A stretch of 64,000 nucleotides of DNA, from contig JAESPQ010000056.1 in the NCBI GenBank assembly GCA_016765535.1, positions 263 to 64,262 of the forward strand. Reading direction: 5' to 3'. Below are positions 15,901 to 25,388 of this stretch, piece by piece; position 1 is the first letter of the stretch; the number at the start of each line of letters is the position of its first letter. The notes beneath the pieces are model-generated. The model was not told the origin of the DNA and did not search any database. It saw nothing but the letters and a program-made list of their open reading frames with translations. This DNA is from Alteromonadaceae bacterium. Lineage in GTDB: Bacteria; Pseudomonadota; Gammaproteobacteria; Enterobacterales; Alteromonadaceae. A program made the position numbers and the translations under genes.

Positions 15901-17835
15901 TTAAGAGGATTTTCTTACGCGTAAATACCATTCTGAAAGCAAGCGGACTTGTTTTTGGGTGTAGCCCTTATCCATCATACGTTGGACAAAATCATCATGT
16001 TTTTGTTGATCATCATTTGATGTTTTGGCGTTAAATGAAATTACAGGTAATAAGTCTTCGGTATTTGAGAACATTTTTTTCTCAATAACGGTGCGTAATT
16101 TTTCATAGCTTGTCCATGATGGGTTTTTGCCATTGTTATTGGCTTTTGCCCGTAAGACAAAATTGACTATTTCGTTACGAAAATCTTTAGGATTACTTAT
16201 TCCAGCAGGTTTTTCTGTTTTTTCAAGTTCGTTATTTAAGGCTTCTCGGTCAAATAATTGACCTGTTTCAGCATCGCGATACTCTTGATCTTGTATCCAA
16301 AAATCAGCATAAGTAACATAACGGTCAAAAATATTTTGTCCGTATTCAGAGTAAGACTGTAAGTAGGCGGTTTGAATTTCTTTACCGATAAACTCAACAT
16401 ATTTAGGGGTTAAATAACCTTTTATAAATTCTAAATAGCGTTCAGAGGTGTCTTTGGGTAATTGCTCTCGTTCTATTTGTTGCTCCAATACATAAAATAA
16501 ATGCACAGGATTTGCTGCTACTTCACTATGATCAAAATTAAAAACTCGTGATAAAATTTTAAAAGCAAAACGTGTGGAAAGTCCTGACATGCCTTCATCA
16601 ATACCAGCAAAATCACGATACTCTTGATAGGATTTAGCCTTGGGGTCGGTATCTTTTAAGCTCTCACCATCGTAAACGCGCATTTTTGAATAGATACTTG
16701 AATTTTCAGGATCTTTTAAACGAGAAAGTACAGAAAATTGTGACAAAATTTCTAACGTGTCGGGAGCACATTGCGCATTATTTAATTCACTATGTTCAAG
16801 TAGTTTGTTGTAAATCTTAACTTCTTCAGATACGCGCATACAATAAGGTACTTTAACGATATATACCCGGTCTAAAAAAGCTTCATTATTTTTATTATTT
16901 CTAAAGGTTGTCCATTCGCTTTCGTTTGAATGAGCTAATAAAATACCATCAAAGGGTAAGGCAGATAAGCCTTCTGTTGGGTTATAGTTTCCTTCTTGGG
17001 TAGCCGTTAATAAAGGATGCAGTACTTTTATTGGCGCTTTAAACATTTCAACAAATTCCATCATACCTTGATTAGCTCTACATAAAGCCCCAGAATAACT
17101 GTAAGCGTCAGGATCATTTTGGGCAAAATGTTCAAGTTGTCTAATATCAACTTTGCCCACTAAAGATGAAATGTCTTGGTTGTTGTCATCTCCTGGTTCT
17201 GTTTTTGCAATCGCTATTTGGTCAAGTATTGAAGGATATATTTTTACAACTTTAAATTGGGCAATATCACCCTTGAATTCGTGTAAGCGTTTAGCTACCC
17301 AAGGCGACATAATGGTGTTTAAGTAACGAGCGGGAATTTTATAATCGTGTTGTAAAATTTTACCGTCAGTATTTACATCAAATAAACAAAATGGGTGATC
17401 ATTTACTGGGCTACGTTTACCATTAGCGCTTAGTACATAAACAGGTTCTTGCTGCATTAACGCTTTTAATTTTTCAGCTAATGATGATTTACCACCACCT
17501 ACAGGGCCTAATAAATAAAGTATTTGTTTTTTCTCTTCCAAGCCTTGTGACGCATGAGTTAAATAGGCAACAATTTGTTCGATGGCATCTTCCATACCAA
17601 AAAAGTCTTTAAACGCTGGGTAGCGTTCAATAACACGGTTAGAAAATATTCGACTAAGGGTTGGTTCTTGTGATGTATCGATCATTGCTGGCTTACCAAT
17701 GGCTTTTAATAACCGCTCAGAAGCATTGGCATAAGCCATCTTGTCTTCTCTACAAAGGCTTAAAAAGTCTTGTAAACTAAATTCTTCTTGTTGGGCTTCG
17801 TCGTAATGTGTTTGATAATGCTGAAAAATGCTCAT
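15901..17835 (-). CDS. yeaG: PrkA-type serine protein kinase (YeaG)
   Basis: The chosen start MSIFQHYQTHYDEAQQEEF gives 644 residues, the E. coli YeaG length, and has GGAG upstream. The frame runs 17 codons further 5', but those residues are not family-like. The N-terminal PrkA AAA+ domain has a Walker A loop (LLGPVGGGKSSLAEKL). The C-terminal kinase-like domain is complete. It should phosphorylate Ser/Thr during starvation or stress and works with YeaH and SpoVR. It is first in the operon. A -10-like element lies at 17874-17879. Confidence 0.95.
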   Translation of the reverse strand: MSIFQHYQTHYDEAQQEEFSLQDFLSLCREDKMAYANASERLLKAIGKPAMIDTSQEPTLSRIFSNRVIERYPAFKDFFGMEDAIEQIVAYLTHASQGLEEKKQILYLLGPVGGGKSSLAEKLKALMQQEPVYVLSANGKRSPVNDHPFCLFDVNTDGKILQHDYKIPARYLNTIMSPWVAKRLHEFKGDIAQFKVVKIYPSILDQIAIAKTEPGDDNNQDISSLVGKVDIRQLEHFAQNDPDAYSYSGALCRANQGMMEFVEMFKAPIKVLHPLLTATQEGNYNPTEGLSALPFDGILLAHSNESEWTTFRNNKNNEAFLDRVYIVKVPYCMRVSEEVKIYNKLLEHSELNNAQCAPDTLEILSQFSVLSRLKDPENSSIYSKMRVYDGESLKDTDPKAKSYQEYRDFAGIDEGMSGLSTRFAFKILSRVFNFDHSEVAANPVHLFYVLEQQIEREQLPKDTSERYLEFIKGYLTPKYVEFIGKEIQTAYLQSYSEYGQNIFDRYVTYADFWIQDQEYRDAETGQLFDREALNNELEKTEKPAGISNPKDFRNEIVNFVLRAKANNNGKNPSWTSYEKLRTVIEKKMFSNTEDLLPVISFNAKTSNDDQQKHDDFVQRMMDKGYTQKQVRLLSEWYLRVRKSS

Positions 17836-17873
17836 CGCCGTCTCCAAAAAGTAATTAAATACACTGCTCTCTA

Positions 17874-17879
17874 TTATAT
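17874..17879 (-). promoter_or_regulatory. Candidate -10 for the prkA-yeaH-spoVR operon
   Basis: On the minus strand CTATATAATAG contains a consensus TATAAT about 40 bases before the prkA ATG. No recognisable -35 lies 17 bases upstream. That would be tolerated by sigma-S. I found no sigma54 -24/-12 pair in the 254-base gap. Confidence 0.35.
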
Positions 17880-18089
17880 AGACCAAGTATTTATAAATTC
17901 TTACTTTAAGATTAGACGATTTTTTTAAAATAGTAATATTTAAGTTACTAAATATTTATCAATAAGCTATAAAACATTTACTACAAAAACATTATAAGTT
18001 AATAATTTGCTAGATGTTAATTCCTTGCCTAGACTAAAAGTCAGGGTGTATACCCTCAGTTAATAAAAACTACATTAGAGAATATTAAT

Positions 18090-19709
18090 ATGAATTCAAA
18101 TAAATCATTTTCCGTACAACAAAAAATTCTATTGATCCCTTTTGTGGGAGCATTAGGCTTTTGTATTTACTTGGCGGTAAGTTTGATAACCATGTCACAA
18201 ATTGTTGATAAATTAGATCGTGCTTATAAGGTTGAATATCAGCTTTTGCAAACCTCTGAATATAGTTTAGTGCGGTTAGATAAAATAAAAGAAACCTTAG
18301 GTAACGCGGCAACTATGGGTGAAGCCGATTTATTAACCACGGCGACCAAATATGCCGATGAAATGCGCGATAAGATCAGAGCCAATTTACAATCAGATAA
18401 AGAAAATGCCGCTTTTTTACGTTCATTGATCACTGACTTTAATTATTACTTTACTGCGGCTTATGATCTTTCAAAAGAAATGGTTGATGGTACTGCCGAT
18501 TTTGCCACCATTGGCGATCGAAGCCAAGTTATGTCAACTAAGTTGTCTGCGTTACAAGCTAAACTTAATAAATTTCATACTGAGCGTTATAAAGCCTTTA
18601 ATGATGCGTTTGTCTCGGTATCTCATAAAGCTAAATCAACATCGACTATTGGCTTGATTGTTGGCGGCATTACTATTGTTTTATTGTTTGCTGTTGCAGT
18701 ACCTATTGCTAGAGCTATTCGCAGGAGCTTACGTGATATTATTTTTTCAATGAAAGATATCGCACAAGAAAATGGTGATTTAACGGTTCGTTTAACTACC
18801 GATAGTAAAGACGAAATTGGTGAATTGGTTTTTTGGTTTAATAGTTTTATTGAAAAATTACAAGGAGTTATCAAAAATGTGGTAGAAACAGCTCTACCGC
18901 TTGCTGATACGGCCAATATCATTCAACAATTATCTGAAAAAAATATTCAATCGTTTAAACGACAAGCTGACAGTGTATTGCAATCACGACAATCGGTTGA
19001 AGAAATGAGCCAGAGTGTCGCAGAAATAACGACTAATGCAGCTGATGCGGCAGAAGCGGCACGTAATGCGAATAATGAAGCCGTAAATGGTAATAAAGTG
19101 GTTGAAAAAACCGTGGTCGGCATTAGACATTTAGCGCAAAACGTGGCTGAGTCAGCAGAAACGATTAATCAACTACAAGAAGATACTAATCGCGTTAATG
19201 TTGTACTAGAAGTTATTCGCGGTATTGCTGAACAAACCAATTTATTAGCGTTAAATGCGGCTATTGAGGCGGCTCGGGCAGGTGAACAAGGGCGAGGTTT
19301 TGCTGTGGTTGCAGATGAAGTGAGAAATTTAGCTTCACGTACACAAGAGTCTACCGAAGAAATAAATCAAATGTTAGGGCAGTTGCAAGGTGCGGCGAGT
19401 AAAGCGGTAACTATGATGGAAAGCTCTCGAGCAAGCGTTGAAGAAAGCGTAGAAAGTGCCAATGAAGCAGGGAATAGCTTAGAGATGATCACTGAAACGG
19501 TAAATATTATTGCTGATATGAATGGTGCTATAGCGGTTGCGACAGAACAACAGCATCAAGTGTCAGGATTAATGGTTGGCCATGTTGAAGATATTCAAGC
19601 GTGTGCCGAAGAAGCGTCTGAAGCGTCGAGTGAAATAGCGTCGGTTACTGAACGCTTAACTCAGCTGGCCTCAGAATTAGAAGCAGTAGCAAGGCAGTTT
19701 AAAGTGTAA
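18090..19709 (+). CDS. Methyl-accepting chemotaxis protein
   Basis: This 539-residue inner-membrane chemoreceptor has span 1 (about residues 12-34), a helical periplasmic sensor (35-185), span 2 (about 186-210), a HAMP domain (211-263) and a cytoplasmic signalling domain. The highly conserved hairpin tip ([20 protein letters not shown], followed by [15 protein letters not shown]) begins near residue 378. The periplasmic part fits a four-helix-bundle sensor. It is followed by a porin and two small binding-protein-like genes, which may share its ligand class. The ligand is unknown. Confidence 0.95.
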   Translation: MNSNKSFSVQQKILLIPFVGALGFCIYLAVSLITMSQIVDKLDRAYKVEYQLLQTSEYSLVRLDKIKETLGNAATMGEADLLTTATKYADEMRDKIRANLQSDKENAAFLRSLITDFNYYFTAAYDLSKEMVDGTADFATIGDRSQVMSTKLSALQAKLNKFHTERYKAFNDAFVSVSHKAKSTSTIGLIVGGITIVLLFAVAVPIARAIRRSLRDIIFSMKDIAQENGDLTVRLTTDSKDEIGELVFWFNSFIEKLQGVIKNVVETALPLADTANIIQQLSEKNIQSFKRQADSVLQSRQSVEEMSQSVAEITTNAADAAEAARNANNEAVNGNKVVEKTVVGIRHLAQNVAESAETINQLQEDTNRVNVVLEVIRGIAEQTNLLALNAAIEAARAGEQGRGFAVVADEVRNLASRTQESTEEINQMLGQLQGAASKAVTMMESSRASVEESVESANEAGNSLEMITETVNIIADMNGAIAVATEQQHQVSGLMVGHVEDIQACAEEASEASSEIASVTERLTQLASELEAVARQFKV

Positions 19710-19800
19710 AGGAGGAGAGTTTTAATTTTTTAATTGAAGACTTAAGTTATAGAAAACTTTATGAAAAATAATGAAATCTAGGGTGAAGAGGTTAAATACT

Positions 19801-20952
19801 ATGAAAATAAAATCGAGTTTACTCGCGGTTAGCTCATGCTTGCTGTTAAATACAGTAAGTAATGTTGCAATGGCAGACGTTAATTTTAATGGTTTTGCAT
19901 CTATTGTCGGCGGAGTTACTACGGCAAGCGGTGAGCAATTATATGGTTACAATGATAATATTGATTTTAAAAAAGGTTCTTTGTTTGCACTACAAGCATC
20001 AAGTGATCTTGAAAATGGTTTAGGTGTTACCGCTCAAATTATTGCACGAGGAGCAAATGATTGGGATCCTAAATTTGAATGGGCTTATTTAAGTTATGAT
20101 GCGACTGATAACTTACGATTTTTAGTTGGACGCCAACGCGCTCCATTTTATATGTATTCTGATTTTTTAGATGTTTCTTATGCCTATCCTTGGATCACAC
20201 CGCCCAATGGTGTATATAATTTACTATTTGATAGTTTTGATGGCATAGGTATTTTATATTCAGGTCAACTTGGTGAGTTTGATACCACCACACATTTTAT
20301 TTATGGTAAAAATGATAGTGCGGTAAGTGCACTAGGTGAAACTATTACACCAGACTTTAAAGATTTTACGGGTTTATCTTTTAGTGCAAATAGAGAATGG
20401 CTAACATTGCGTGCCGCCTATTTTCAAGCAAATATGACGATGCCATTTCAATTTTTACAACCATTGCAAAATGGTTGGGCACAAACGGGTTTTACCGATA
20501 TTAGTAATGACGTAGTGATGAATGGAGATAAAGGCACTTTTATTGAGCTTGGTATGCAAATTGATTATAACGATTATATACTTAATGCTGAATATACAAA
20601 CCTTACACTTGATCATACTCCTTTTGGCGATCAAAAATCTTATTATGTGATGGTAGGCAAACGAATAGATAATTTTTTAGTGCATATTACTTATGGTAAG
20701 GATGATGATTCTAAAAATGATTTTACTGCTAGTGCGCCTTTTGGTGTCGCCCCAACATTAGATTTTTTAAAAGCATCTACACAACAAATCATAGCTTCAC
20801 AAAAGTCAGATGAAAAATATCTTATTGTAGGTTTGCGTTGGGACTTTCATGATTCAGCGGCATTAAAGTTTGAATATACAAGTTTTAGTGATAATTTGAA
20901 TAATACTAACGATGCTAATTTATTTCGAGTTGCCCTCGTTACTGTTTTTTAG
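19801..20952 (+). CDS. Outer-membrane porin-like beta-barrel
   Basis: From the ATG at 19801 it starts MKIKSSLLAVSSCLLLN, a typical signal peptide ending near MADVNFNG. An ATG ten codons earlier is possible but would put a charged extension before the signal. The 383-residue product alternates short amphipathic strands (FAWAYL-like aromatic girdles, VGRQRAPFYMYSDF) and ends in VALVTVF, a typical terminal Phe for barrel assembly. It belongs to the general porin superfamily; specificity is unknown. Ten bases separate it from the next gene, implying co-transcription. Confidence 0.8.
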   Translation: MKIKSSLLAVSSCLLLNTVSNVAMADVNFNGFASIVGGVTTASGEQLYGYNDNIDFKKGSLFALQASSDLENGLGVTAQIIARGANDWDPKFEWAYLSYDATDNLRFLVGRQRAPFYMYSDFLDVSYAYPWITPPNGVYNLLFDSFDGIGILYSGQLGEFDTTTHFIYGKNDSAVSALGETITPDFKDFTGLSFSANREWLTLRAAYFQANMTMPFQFLQPLQNGWAQTGFTDISNDVVMNGDKGTFIELGMQIDYNDYILNAEYTNLTLDHTPFGDQKSYYVMVGKRIDNFLVHITYGKDDDSKNDFTASAPFGVAPTLDFLKASTQQIIASQKSDEKYLIVGLRWDFHDSAALKFEYTSFSDNLNNTNDANLFRVALVTVF

Positions 20953-20961
20953 GAGCTATGT

Positions 20962-21390
20962 ATGTTGAATAAATATAGGGCATTTGTGCTAGGAGTTTTT
21001 TGTAGTAGTCTTTTAGTTAGTCATTTGGCTAATGCAGAAGTTGCTGTGATCGTTAATTCAGCTAATTCTTCGGCAATTTCAGATACTGAAATATCCCGTT
21101 TGTTTTTAGGTAAATTGAAAAAATATTCGGCAGGAGATAAAGCAGTACCAATAAATCAAAAATTTGGTAGTGCGATCAGAAAAGAATTTGAAAAAAAAGT
21201 ACTTAAAAAAAGCTCAACCCAAGTGAAGGCTTATTGGTCTAAACGGGTTTTTTCGGGTAAAGGTAAACCGCCCAAAGAATTAACTTCAGATAAAGATATT
21301 CTTGCGCAAATTTCAGCGAATAAAAATGCTATTGGGTATATTGACGCAGCAAGCATTAATGACAGTGTAAAAGTTATTCGTAAATTTTAA
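20962..21390 (+). CDS. Small PstS-like periplasmic protein, copy 1
   Basis: This 142-residue secreted protein has a signal peptide (1-25, ending LANAEV). The mature domain resembles one lobe of phosphate-binding PstS proteins: VAVIVNSAN, SRLFLGKLKKY, a YWSKRVFSGKGKPP segment and NAIGYID. Full PstS proteins are more than twice as long and come with a permease, which is absent here. It may bind a ligand for the chemoreceptor upstream rather than feed an ABC importer. It has a close paralogue at 21570-21992. Confidence 0.8.
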   Translation: MLNKYRAFVLGVFCSSLLVSHLANAEVAVIVNSANSSAISDTEISRLFLGKLKKYSAGDKAVPINQKFGSAIRKEFEKKVLKKSSTQVKAYWSKRVFSGKGKPPKELTSDKDILAQISANKNAIGYIDAASINDSVKVIRKF

Positions 21391-21456
21391 CCCGTAAGAA
21401 AGGTTGGGGTATTCGCCGCATACTGTGCAAGTAATTTTAAATTGCCGATTGGCATT

Positions 21457-21493
21457 CCTTTTCGTTTAGTGAATTTAATTCTAAATGAAAAGG
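21457..21493. repeat. 13-bp inverted repeat between the PstS-like paralogues
   Basis: CCTTTTCGTTTAG (21457-21469) and CTAAATGAAAAGG (21481-21493) pair with one mismatch around an 11-base loop. No T tract follows. It could attenuate or stabilise the message between the two paralogous genes. Confidence 0.6.
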
Positions 21494-21569
21494 CTTGTTG
21501 TGGGGGAGATAAATTAATACGACAGATACTTATCAATATGAGCGGCTGTAGCCACTGTTTTTTAATAGG

Positions 21570-21992
21570 ATGAAAATGAAATATTTTACTAAAACAACGT
21601 TAATATTCATTATGCTTTTTAGTTCTTATTCTTTTGCTGAAATTGCAATTGTTGTCAATGCTAGTAATAAAACTACGTTATCAGATAATGATATTAAACG
21701 TGCCTTTATGGGAAAATTGAAAAAATATTCCAATGGCGATAAAATTTTAGTGCTTAATTTGAAGTTTGGTAGTGTAACCCGCAATGAGTTTGATAAAAAA
21801 GCATTAAAAAAAAGCTCTAGTCAAATAAAAGCGTATTGGTCTAAGTTGGTTTTTTCAGGAAAAGGTAAGCCTCCACCAGAATTAGTTTCAGATAAGGACG
21901 TATTGGCTTTAGTTTCTTCAGATTCCAATGCGATTGGTTATGTAGATGCCGAAAATGTTGATGATACTGTTAGAGTGGTCAAACGATTTTAG
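21570..21992 (+). CDS. Small PstS-like periplasmic protein, copy 2
   Basis: This 140-residue paralogue of the preceding gene shares most of its mature sequence (GKLKKYS.GDK, KAYWSK.VFSGKGKPP.ELVSDKD, NAIGYVD). The signal peptide (1-23, FSSYSFAEI) is different. The AGGA before the ATG is a plausible ribosome site. A 179-base gap with a hairpin separates the copies, so they may have separate expression. It ends at a strong terminator shared with sodB. The ligand is unknown. Confidence 0.8.
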   Translation: MKMKYFTKTTLIFIMLFSSYSFAEIAIVVNASNKTTLSDNDIKRAFMGKLKKYSNGDKILVLNLKFGSVTRNEFDKKALKKSSSQIKAYWSKLVFSGKGKPPPELVSDKDVLALVSSDSNAIGYVDAENVDDTVRVVKRF

Positions 21993-22030
21993 AAATGTGC
22001 TTTGATTAAATGTGTTTTGATTAAATAATA

Positions 22031-22063
22031 AAAACCGATTATTGAATACCAATAATCGGTTTT
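22031..22063. terminator. Bidirectional terminator between PstS-like copy 2 and sodB
   Basis: A perfect 14-bp stem (AAAACCGATTATTG and CAATAATCGGTTTT) with a five-base loop is flanked by A and T runs. It serves the two convergent genes. Confidence 0.9.
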
Positions 22064-22092
22064 CGTTTTTTAGTTTTGCTAAAAAAGTAAAC

Positions 22093-22677
22093 TTATGCGT
22101 TAAAGTTTTCGCTTGCAAAATTCCAGTTGGCTAAAGCCCAAAAAGCTTCCATATAACTAGGGCGAGCGTTACGATAATCAATATAATAGGCATGTTCCCA
22201 TAAATCTACTGCGATAACAGGCGTAACACTTTCGTCAGTTAACGGTGTTGCTGCGTTAGACGTGTTAACAATAGCAAGGCTACCATCTGTATTTTTAACT
22301 AACCAAGTCCAACTTGACCCAAAGTTATTAATAGCACTATCGGTAAATTTAGCTTTAAATTCAGCAAAAGAGCCAAAGCTAGCATTAATAGCATCGGCCA
22401 ATGCGCCTGTTGGTTCACTGCCACCGTTAGGGCTCAGGCTATTCCAATAAAATGTGTGGTTCCATATTTGTGCTGCGTTATTAAAAACACCAGCAGAAGA
22501 TGTTTTAACTATTTCTTCTAACGATTTATCAGCAAACTCAGTACCTTCAATTAAACCATTTAATTTAACTACGTAAGTATTGTGATGTTTACCGTAATGA
22601 AATTCTAAAGTTTCTGCAGAAATATGAGGAACTAATGCATCTTTTGCAAAAGGTAATGCGGGTAATTCAATAGCCAT
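22093..22677 (-). CDS. sodB: Iron superoxide dismutase SodB
   Basis: This 194-residue cytosolic dismutase converts superoxide to oxygen and peroxide. Metal ligands are H27, H74, D158 and H162 (in VDLWEHAYYIDY). Gln70 in AAQIWNH, together with WTWL, marks the iron rather than manganese type. The length is normal. It is divergent from grxD, with peroxiredoxin next, forming an oxidative-stress group. Confidence 0.97.
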   Translation of the reverse strand: MAIELPALPFAKDALVPHISAETLEFHYGKHHNTYVVKLNGLIEGTEFADKSLEEIVKTSSAGVFNNAAQIWNHTFYWNSLSPNGGSEPTGALADAINASFGSFAEFKAKFTDSAINNFGSSWTWLVKNTDGSLAIVNTSNAATPLTDESVTPVIAVDLWEHAYYIDYRNARPSYMEAFWALANWNFASENFNA

Positions 22678-22940
22678 TATTTGTTAACTCCGTGAACGTT
22701 TATAAATTTTTTCACTACTTTTATTTGTAAAAAGCAGCAAAAAGAGGTTTGTTTTTACTAAAAACCTAGTAAAATACTCAGGTATATAAATTTAGCATAT
22801 TCTAACCCAATATATAGGGGGTAGGTGATAATTTATCAAGCTAAGTTAGTACGAAAGTGCATTTAAAGTAATTTTATTTAGTAATTTTTTAATTAACAAA
22901 TAAAATTACTTTATCAATTTGTCTTTTTTAAGAGGTTACC

Positions 22941-23276
22941 ATGGAAACTATTGAACGTATTAAACAACAAATTTCTGAAAATCCTATTTTACTTTATATG
23001 AAGGGCTCTCCTAAATTACCCAATTGTGGCTTTTCGTCACAAGCATCACAAGCGTTGATCTCATGTGATGAAAAATTTGCTTATGTCGATATTTTACAAA
23101 ATCCCGACATTCGTGCTGAATTACCTAAATATGCTGATTGGCCAACCTTTCCTCAATTATGGGTTGATGGCGAATTAGTTGGTGGTTGCGATATTATTTT
23201 AGAAATGTTTCAACAAGGCGAATTACAAACTTTAGTTAAAGAAGTTGCTGCAAAAAATGTAACAACGGAAGAATAA
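22941..23276 (+). CDS. grxD: Monothiol glutaredoxin GrxD
   Basis: This 111-residue monothiol glutaredoxin carries the CGFS active site at residues 29-32 (KLPNCGFSSQA), with the WPTFPQLWVDGELVGGCDI glutathione-binding half. Such proteins carry and deliver [2Fe-2S] clusters. An AAGAGG ribosome site precedes the ATG. It is divergent from sodB, which suggests linked iron and oxidative-stress control. Confidence 0.96.
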   Translation: METIERIKQQISENPILLYMKGSPKLPNCGFSSQASQALISCDEKFAYVDILQNPDIRAELPKYADWPTFPQLWVDGELVGGCDIILEMFQQGELQTLVKEVAAKNVTTEE

Positions 23277-23387
23277 ATATTAATTGTAAGATTGATTTTT
23301 TGATATTTGTCACAATACTTTAAACAGTCTTTAATAAATGTATTTTAAAATGTAGTTTATAACTACACATAATAAACGGAGAATAAA

Positions 23388-23993
23388 ATGAGTGTATTAG
23401 TTGGTCGTCCAGCGCCAGATTTTACTGCAGCAGCAGTACTAGGTAGTGGTGAAATTGTTGATAGCTTTAATTTAAAAGAAACGATTAAAGGTAAAAAAGC
23501 GGTAATTTTCTTTTATCCTTTAGATTTTACTTTTGTTTGTCCTTCTGAATTATTAGCGTTTGATCACCGTATGGATGAATTTAAAAGCCGTGGTGTTGAA
23601 GTGATTGGTGTTTCTATCGATTCTCAATTTTCGCACAATGCATGGCGTAATACCCCCGTAAACGAAGGTGGTATTGGTCCGGTTCAATATACTTTGGTTG
23701 CAGATACTAAGCATCAAATTTGTCAAGCCTATGATGTTGAACATCCTGACGCTGGTGTAGCTTTTCGTGGGTCGTTTTTAATTGATGAAGAAGGTAATGT
23801 TCGTCATCAAGTGGTTAACGATTTACCCTTAGGTCGTAACGTTGATGAAATGCTACGTATGGTTGACGCACTACAATTTCATCAAGAGCATGGTGAAGTA
23901 TGTCCTGCAGGCTGGAATAAAGGTGATAAAGGTATGACAGCGTCACCAGAAGGTGTTGCTTCATACTTAGCGGATAACGCTGATAAGTTATAA
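23388..23993 (+). CDS. Typical 2-Cys peroxiredoxin (AhpC/TSA)
   Basis: This 201-residue thiol peroxidase reduces hydrogen peroxide and organic peroxides. The peroxidatic Cys51 lies in FTFVCPSE and the resolving Cys172 in HGEVCPAGW. The C-terminus extends past the resolving Cys with a YLADN segment similar to the YF-type tail. It is not accompanied by ahpF. An OxyR-type promoter is plausible in the 111-base gap, but I cannot point to a clear site. Confidence 0.95.
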   Translation: MSVLVGRPAPDFTAAAVLGSGEIVDSFNLKETIKGKKAVIFFYPLDFTFVCPSELLAFDHRMDEFKSRGVEVIGVSIDSQFSHNAWRNTPVNEGGIGPVQYTLVADTKHQICQAYDVEHPDAGVAFRGSFLIDEEGNVRHQVVNDLPLGRNVDEMLRMVDALQFHQEHGEVCPAGWNKGDKGMTASPEGVASYLADNADKL

Positions 23994-24030
23994 CAGCGAC
24001 TCTTGTTTAGAGCGTTATAAATAATAATGT

Positions 24031-24056
24031 AAAAGCCAGTCAATTGACTGGCTTTT
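24031..24056 (+). terminator. Peroxiredoxin terminator
   Basis: AAAAGCCAGTCAA and TTGACTGGCTTTT are a perfect 13-bp palindrome, followed by more T residues. Confidence 0.85.
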
Positions 24057-24150
24057 TTCTGTCTTTTTTATATTAATAGTAAAAATGTAACAAAAATAAT
24101 CAAGGATATTTGTTTAATTCTAAGATACAGACTACCTTTACTACTGATAT

Positions 24151-24194
24151 TCAAAATGCATAAATACTGAATAATGTGGTTTTATGCATTTTGA
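24151..24194. repeat. 14-bp perfect inverted repeat
   Basis: TCAAAATGCATAAA (24151-24164) and TTTATGCATTTTGA (24181-24194) surround a 16-base spacer. No T tract follows. It could be an operator or an mRNA hairpin upstream of the energy-transduction operon. Confidence 0.6.
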
Positions 24195-24608
24195 GTGCTT
24201 CTGTTAAAATTAAGTTAAATATATACTGCGACACACTAAATTGTTTTATATTTAGACAAATATTACGGTTTATTGTGATTTTATTTGACTTACTACGAAT
24301 GAATTAGTACAACTAGCAGTCTACTTTATTTAAGTTAGGTGATTTTTAAGCATTAATTGACTGCTTAAATGTTTTAAGTAGAAAAAATAGCAAATATGTA
24401 TTTTTGTAACTTGTTGTAACAAAAGTATTTATTTTCTATTTTAAGAGATATTCCGCTTGTTTAGTATATCTTAGGTTGACAGTTTGTATGTCGTCTGTGA
24501 ATATTGACAGGTTTTATTCTAGAGATATGAAAATTTAAATAGCAGAGTTAACACTCTGCGTTAACAATAATACTTGTATCAACGTTAACTTAGCAATGGT
24601 TGGGAACT

Positions 24609-25388
24609 ATGTCCATAGTAAGCAAAAAAAGCCTTATCGCATCAACGATAGTAGGCATTCTCGCATTATCAGCTAGCAATATTGCAGCTGCTGATGCCTT
24701 AAAAAATCTTCAAAAATCGGAAGCAAAGATTTTCAAAGCTTCATTAAAATCACAAAAGAAAATTGATCACATTTATGAGCAAACGCAAGAGTTGTTAGCT
24801 GAGTATCGTAATGTGGTTGATGAAGCTGAGGTTCTAAAAGGCTATAACGACCATGTACAACGTATGGTTAATAGTCAAAAAAATGAAATTGCTTCTTTAC
24901 AAGAACAGATTGATGGTATCGATAAGATCAAACAAGGGGTGGTGCCTTTGATGTATAAAATGATCGACACCTTAGATAAATTTGTAAACCTTGATATTCC
25001 TGTCAATATCGATGTACGTAAAACGCGCGTTGCGAACCTTCGTAAAGTAATGAACAATGTAGATGTGTCAACGTCTGAACAGTTTCGTTTAATACTTGAA
25101 GCGTATGAGATTGAAGCTGGCTACGGTAGCGTTTTTGGTGTATATCAAGGTGAACTTGATTTAGGCGATCGCGTTATTACTGCAGATTTCGTTCATATGG
25201 GACGTATTGCATTTATGGCTGAATCTCTTGATATGAAACATGCTTGGGTATGGAACAATACTACTCGCGCTTGGGAAGAATTAGACGATAGTTATATTAA
25301 ACCTGTAACTGATACCATTCGTATGGCACGTAAACAGTTACCTATGAACTTAACTAAATTACCCGTATTTGCAGCAGGAGCAGAATAA
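24609..25388 (+). CDS. DUF3450 periplasmic protein of the TonB2-type operon
   Basis: The 259-residue product has a signal peptide (1-28, ending NIAAADA), a coiled-coil region (about 30-105) and a DUF3450 C-terminus. I chose the ATG at 24609 over a TTG three codons earlier because GGGA lies at good spacing. It is first in a six-gene operon, and its stop overlaps the next start (TAATG). DUF3450 genes accompany TtpC-type ExbB homologues in marine gammaproteobacteria. It probably assists TonB-dependent transport in the periplasm, in a way not defined. Confidence 0.9.
   Translation: MSIVSKKSLIASTIVGILALSASNIAAADALKNLQKSEAKIFKASLKSQKKIDHIYEQTQELLAEYRNVVDEAEVLKGYNDHVQRMVNSQKNEIASLQEQIDGIDKIKQGVVPLMYKMIDTLDKFVNLDIPVNIDVRKTRVANLRKVMNNVDVSTSEQFRLILEAYEIEAGYGSVFGVYQGELDLGDRVITADFVHMGRIAFMAESLDMKHAWVWNNTTRAWEELDDSYIKPVTDTIRMARKQLPMNLTKLPVFAAGAE

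Larger units (their letters stand above)
23994..24608. other. Long intergenic region before the TonB2-type operon
   Basis: About 615 bases lie without a gene. Contents seen: the peroxiredoxin terminator (24031-24056), a 14-bp inverted repeat (24151-24194), and AT-rich sequence with a TTGTAAC direct repeat near 24410. I found no convincing Fur palindrome or open frame. Confidence 0.5.

Noticed and set aside
17836-18089. Sigma54 promoter for the prkA operon
   Set aside because: No GG-N10-GC type -24/-12 pair is present on the minus strand.
22678-22940. IscR or OxyR site between sodB and grxD
   Set aside because: No sequence matches either consensus well enough to state.
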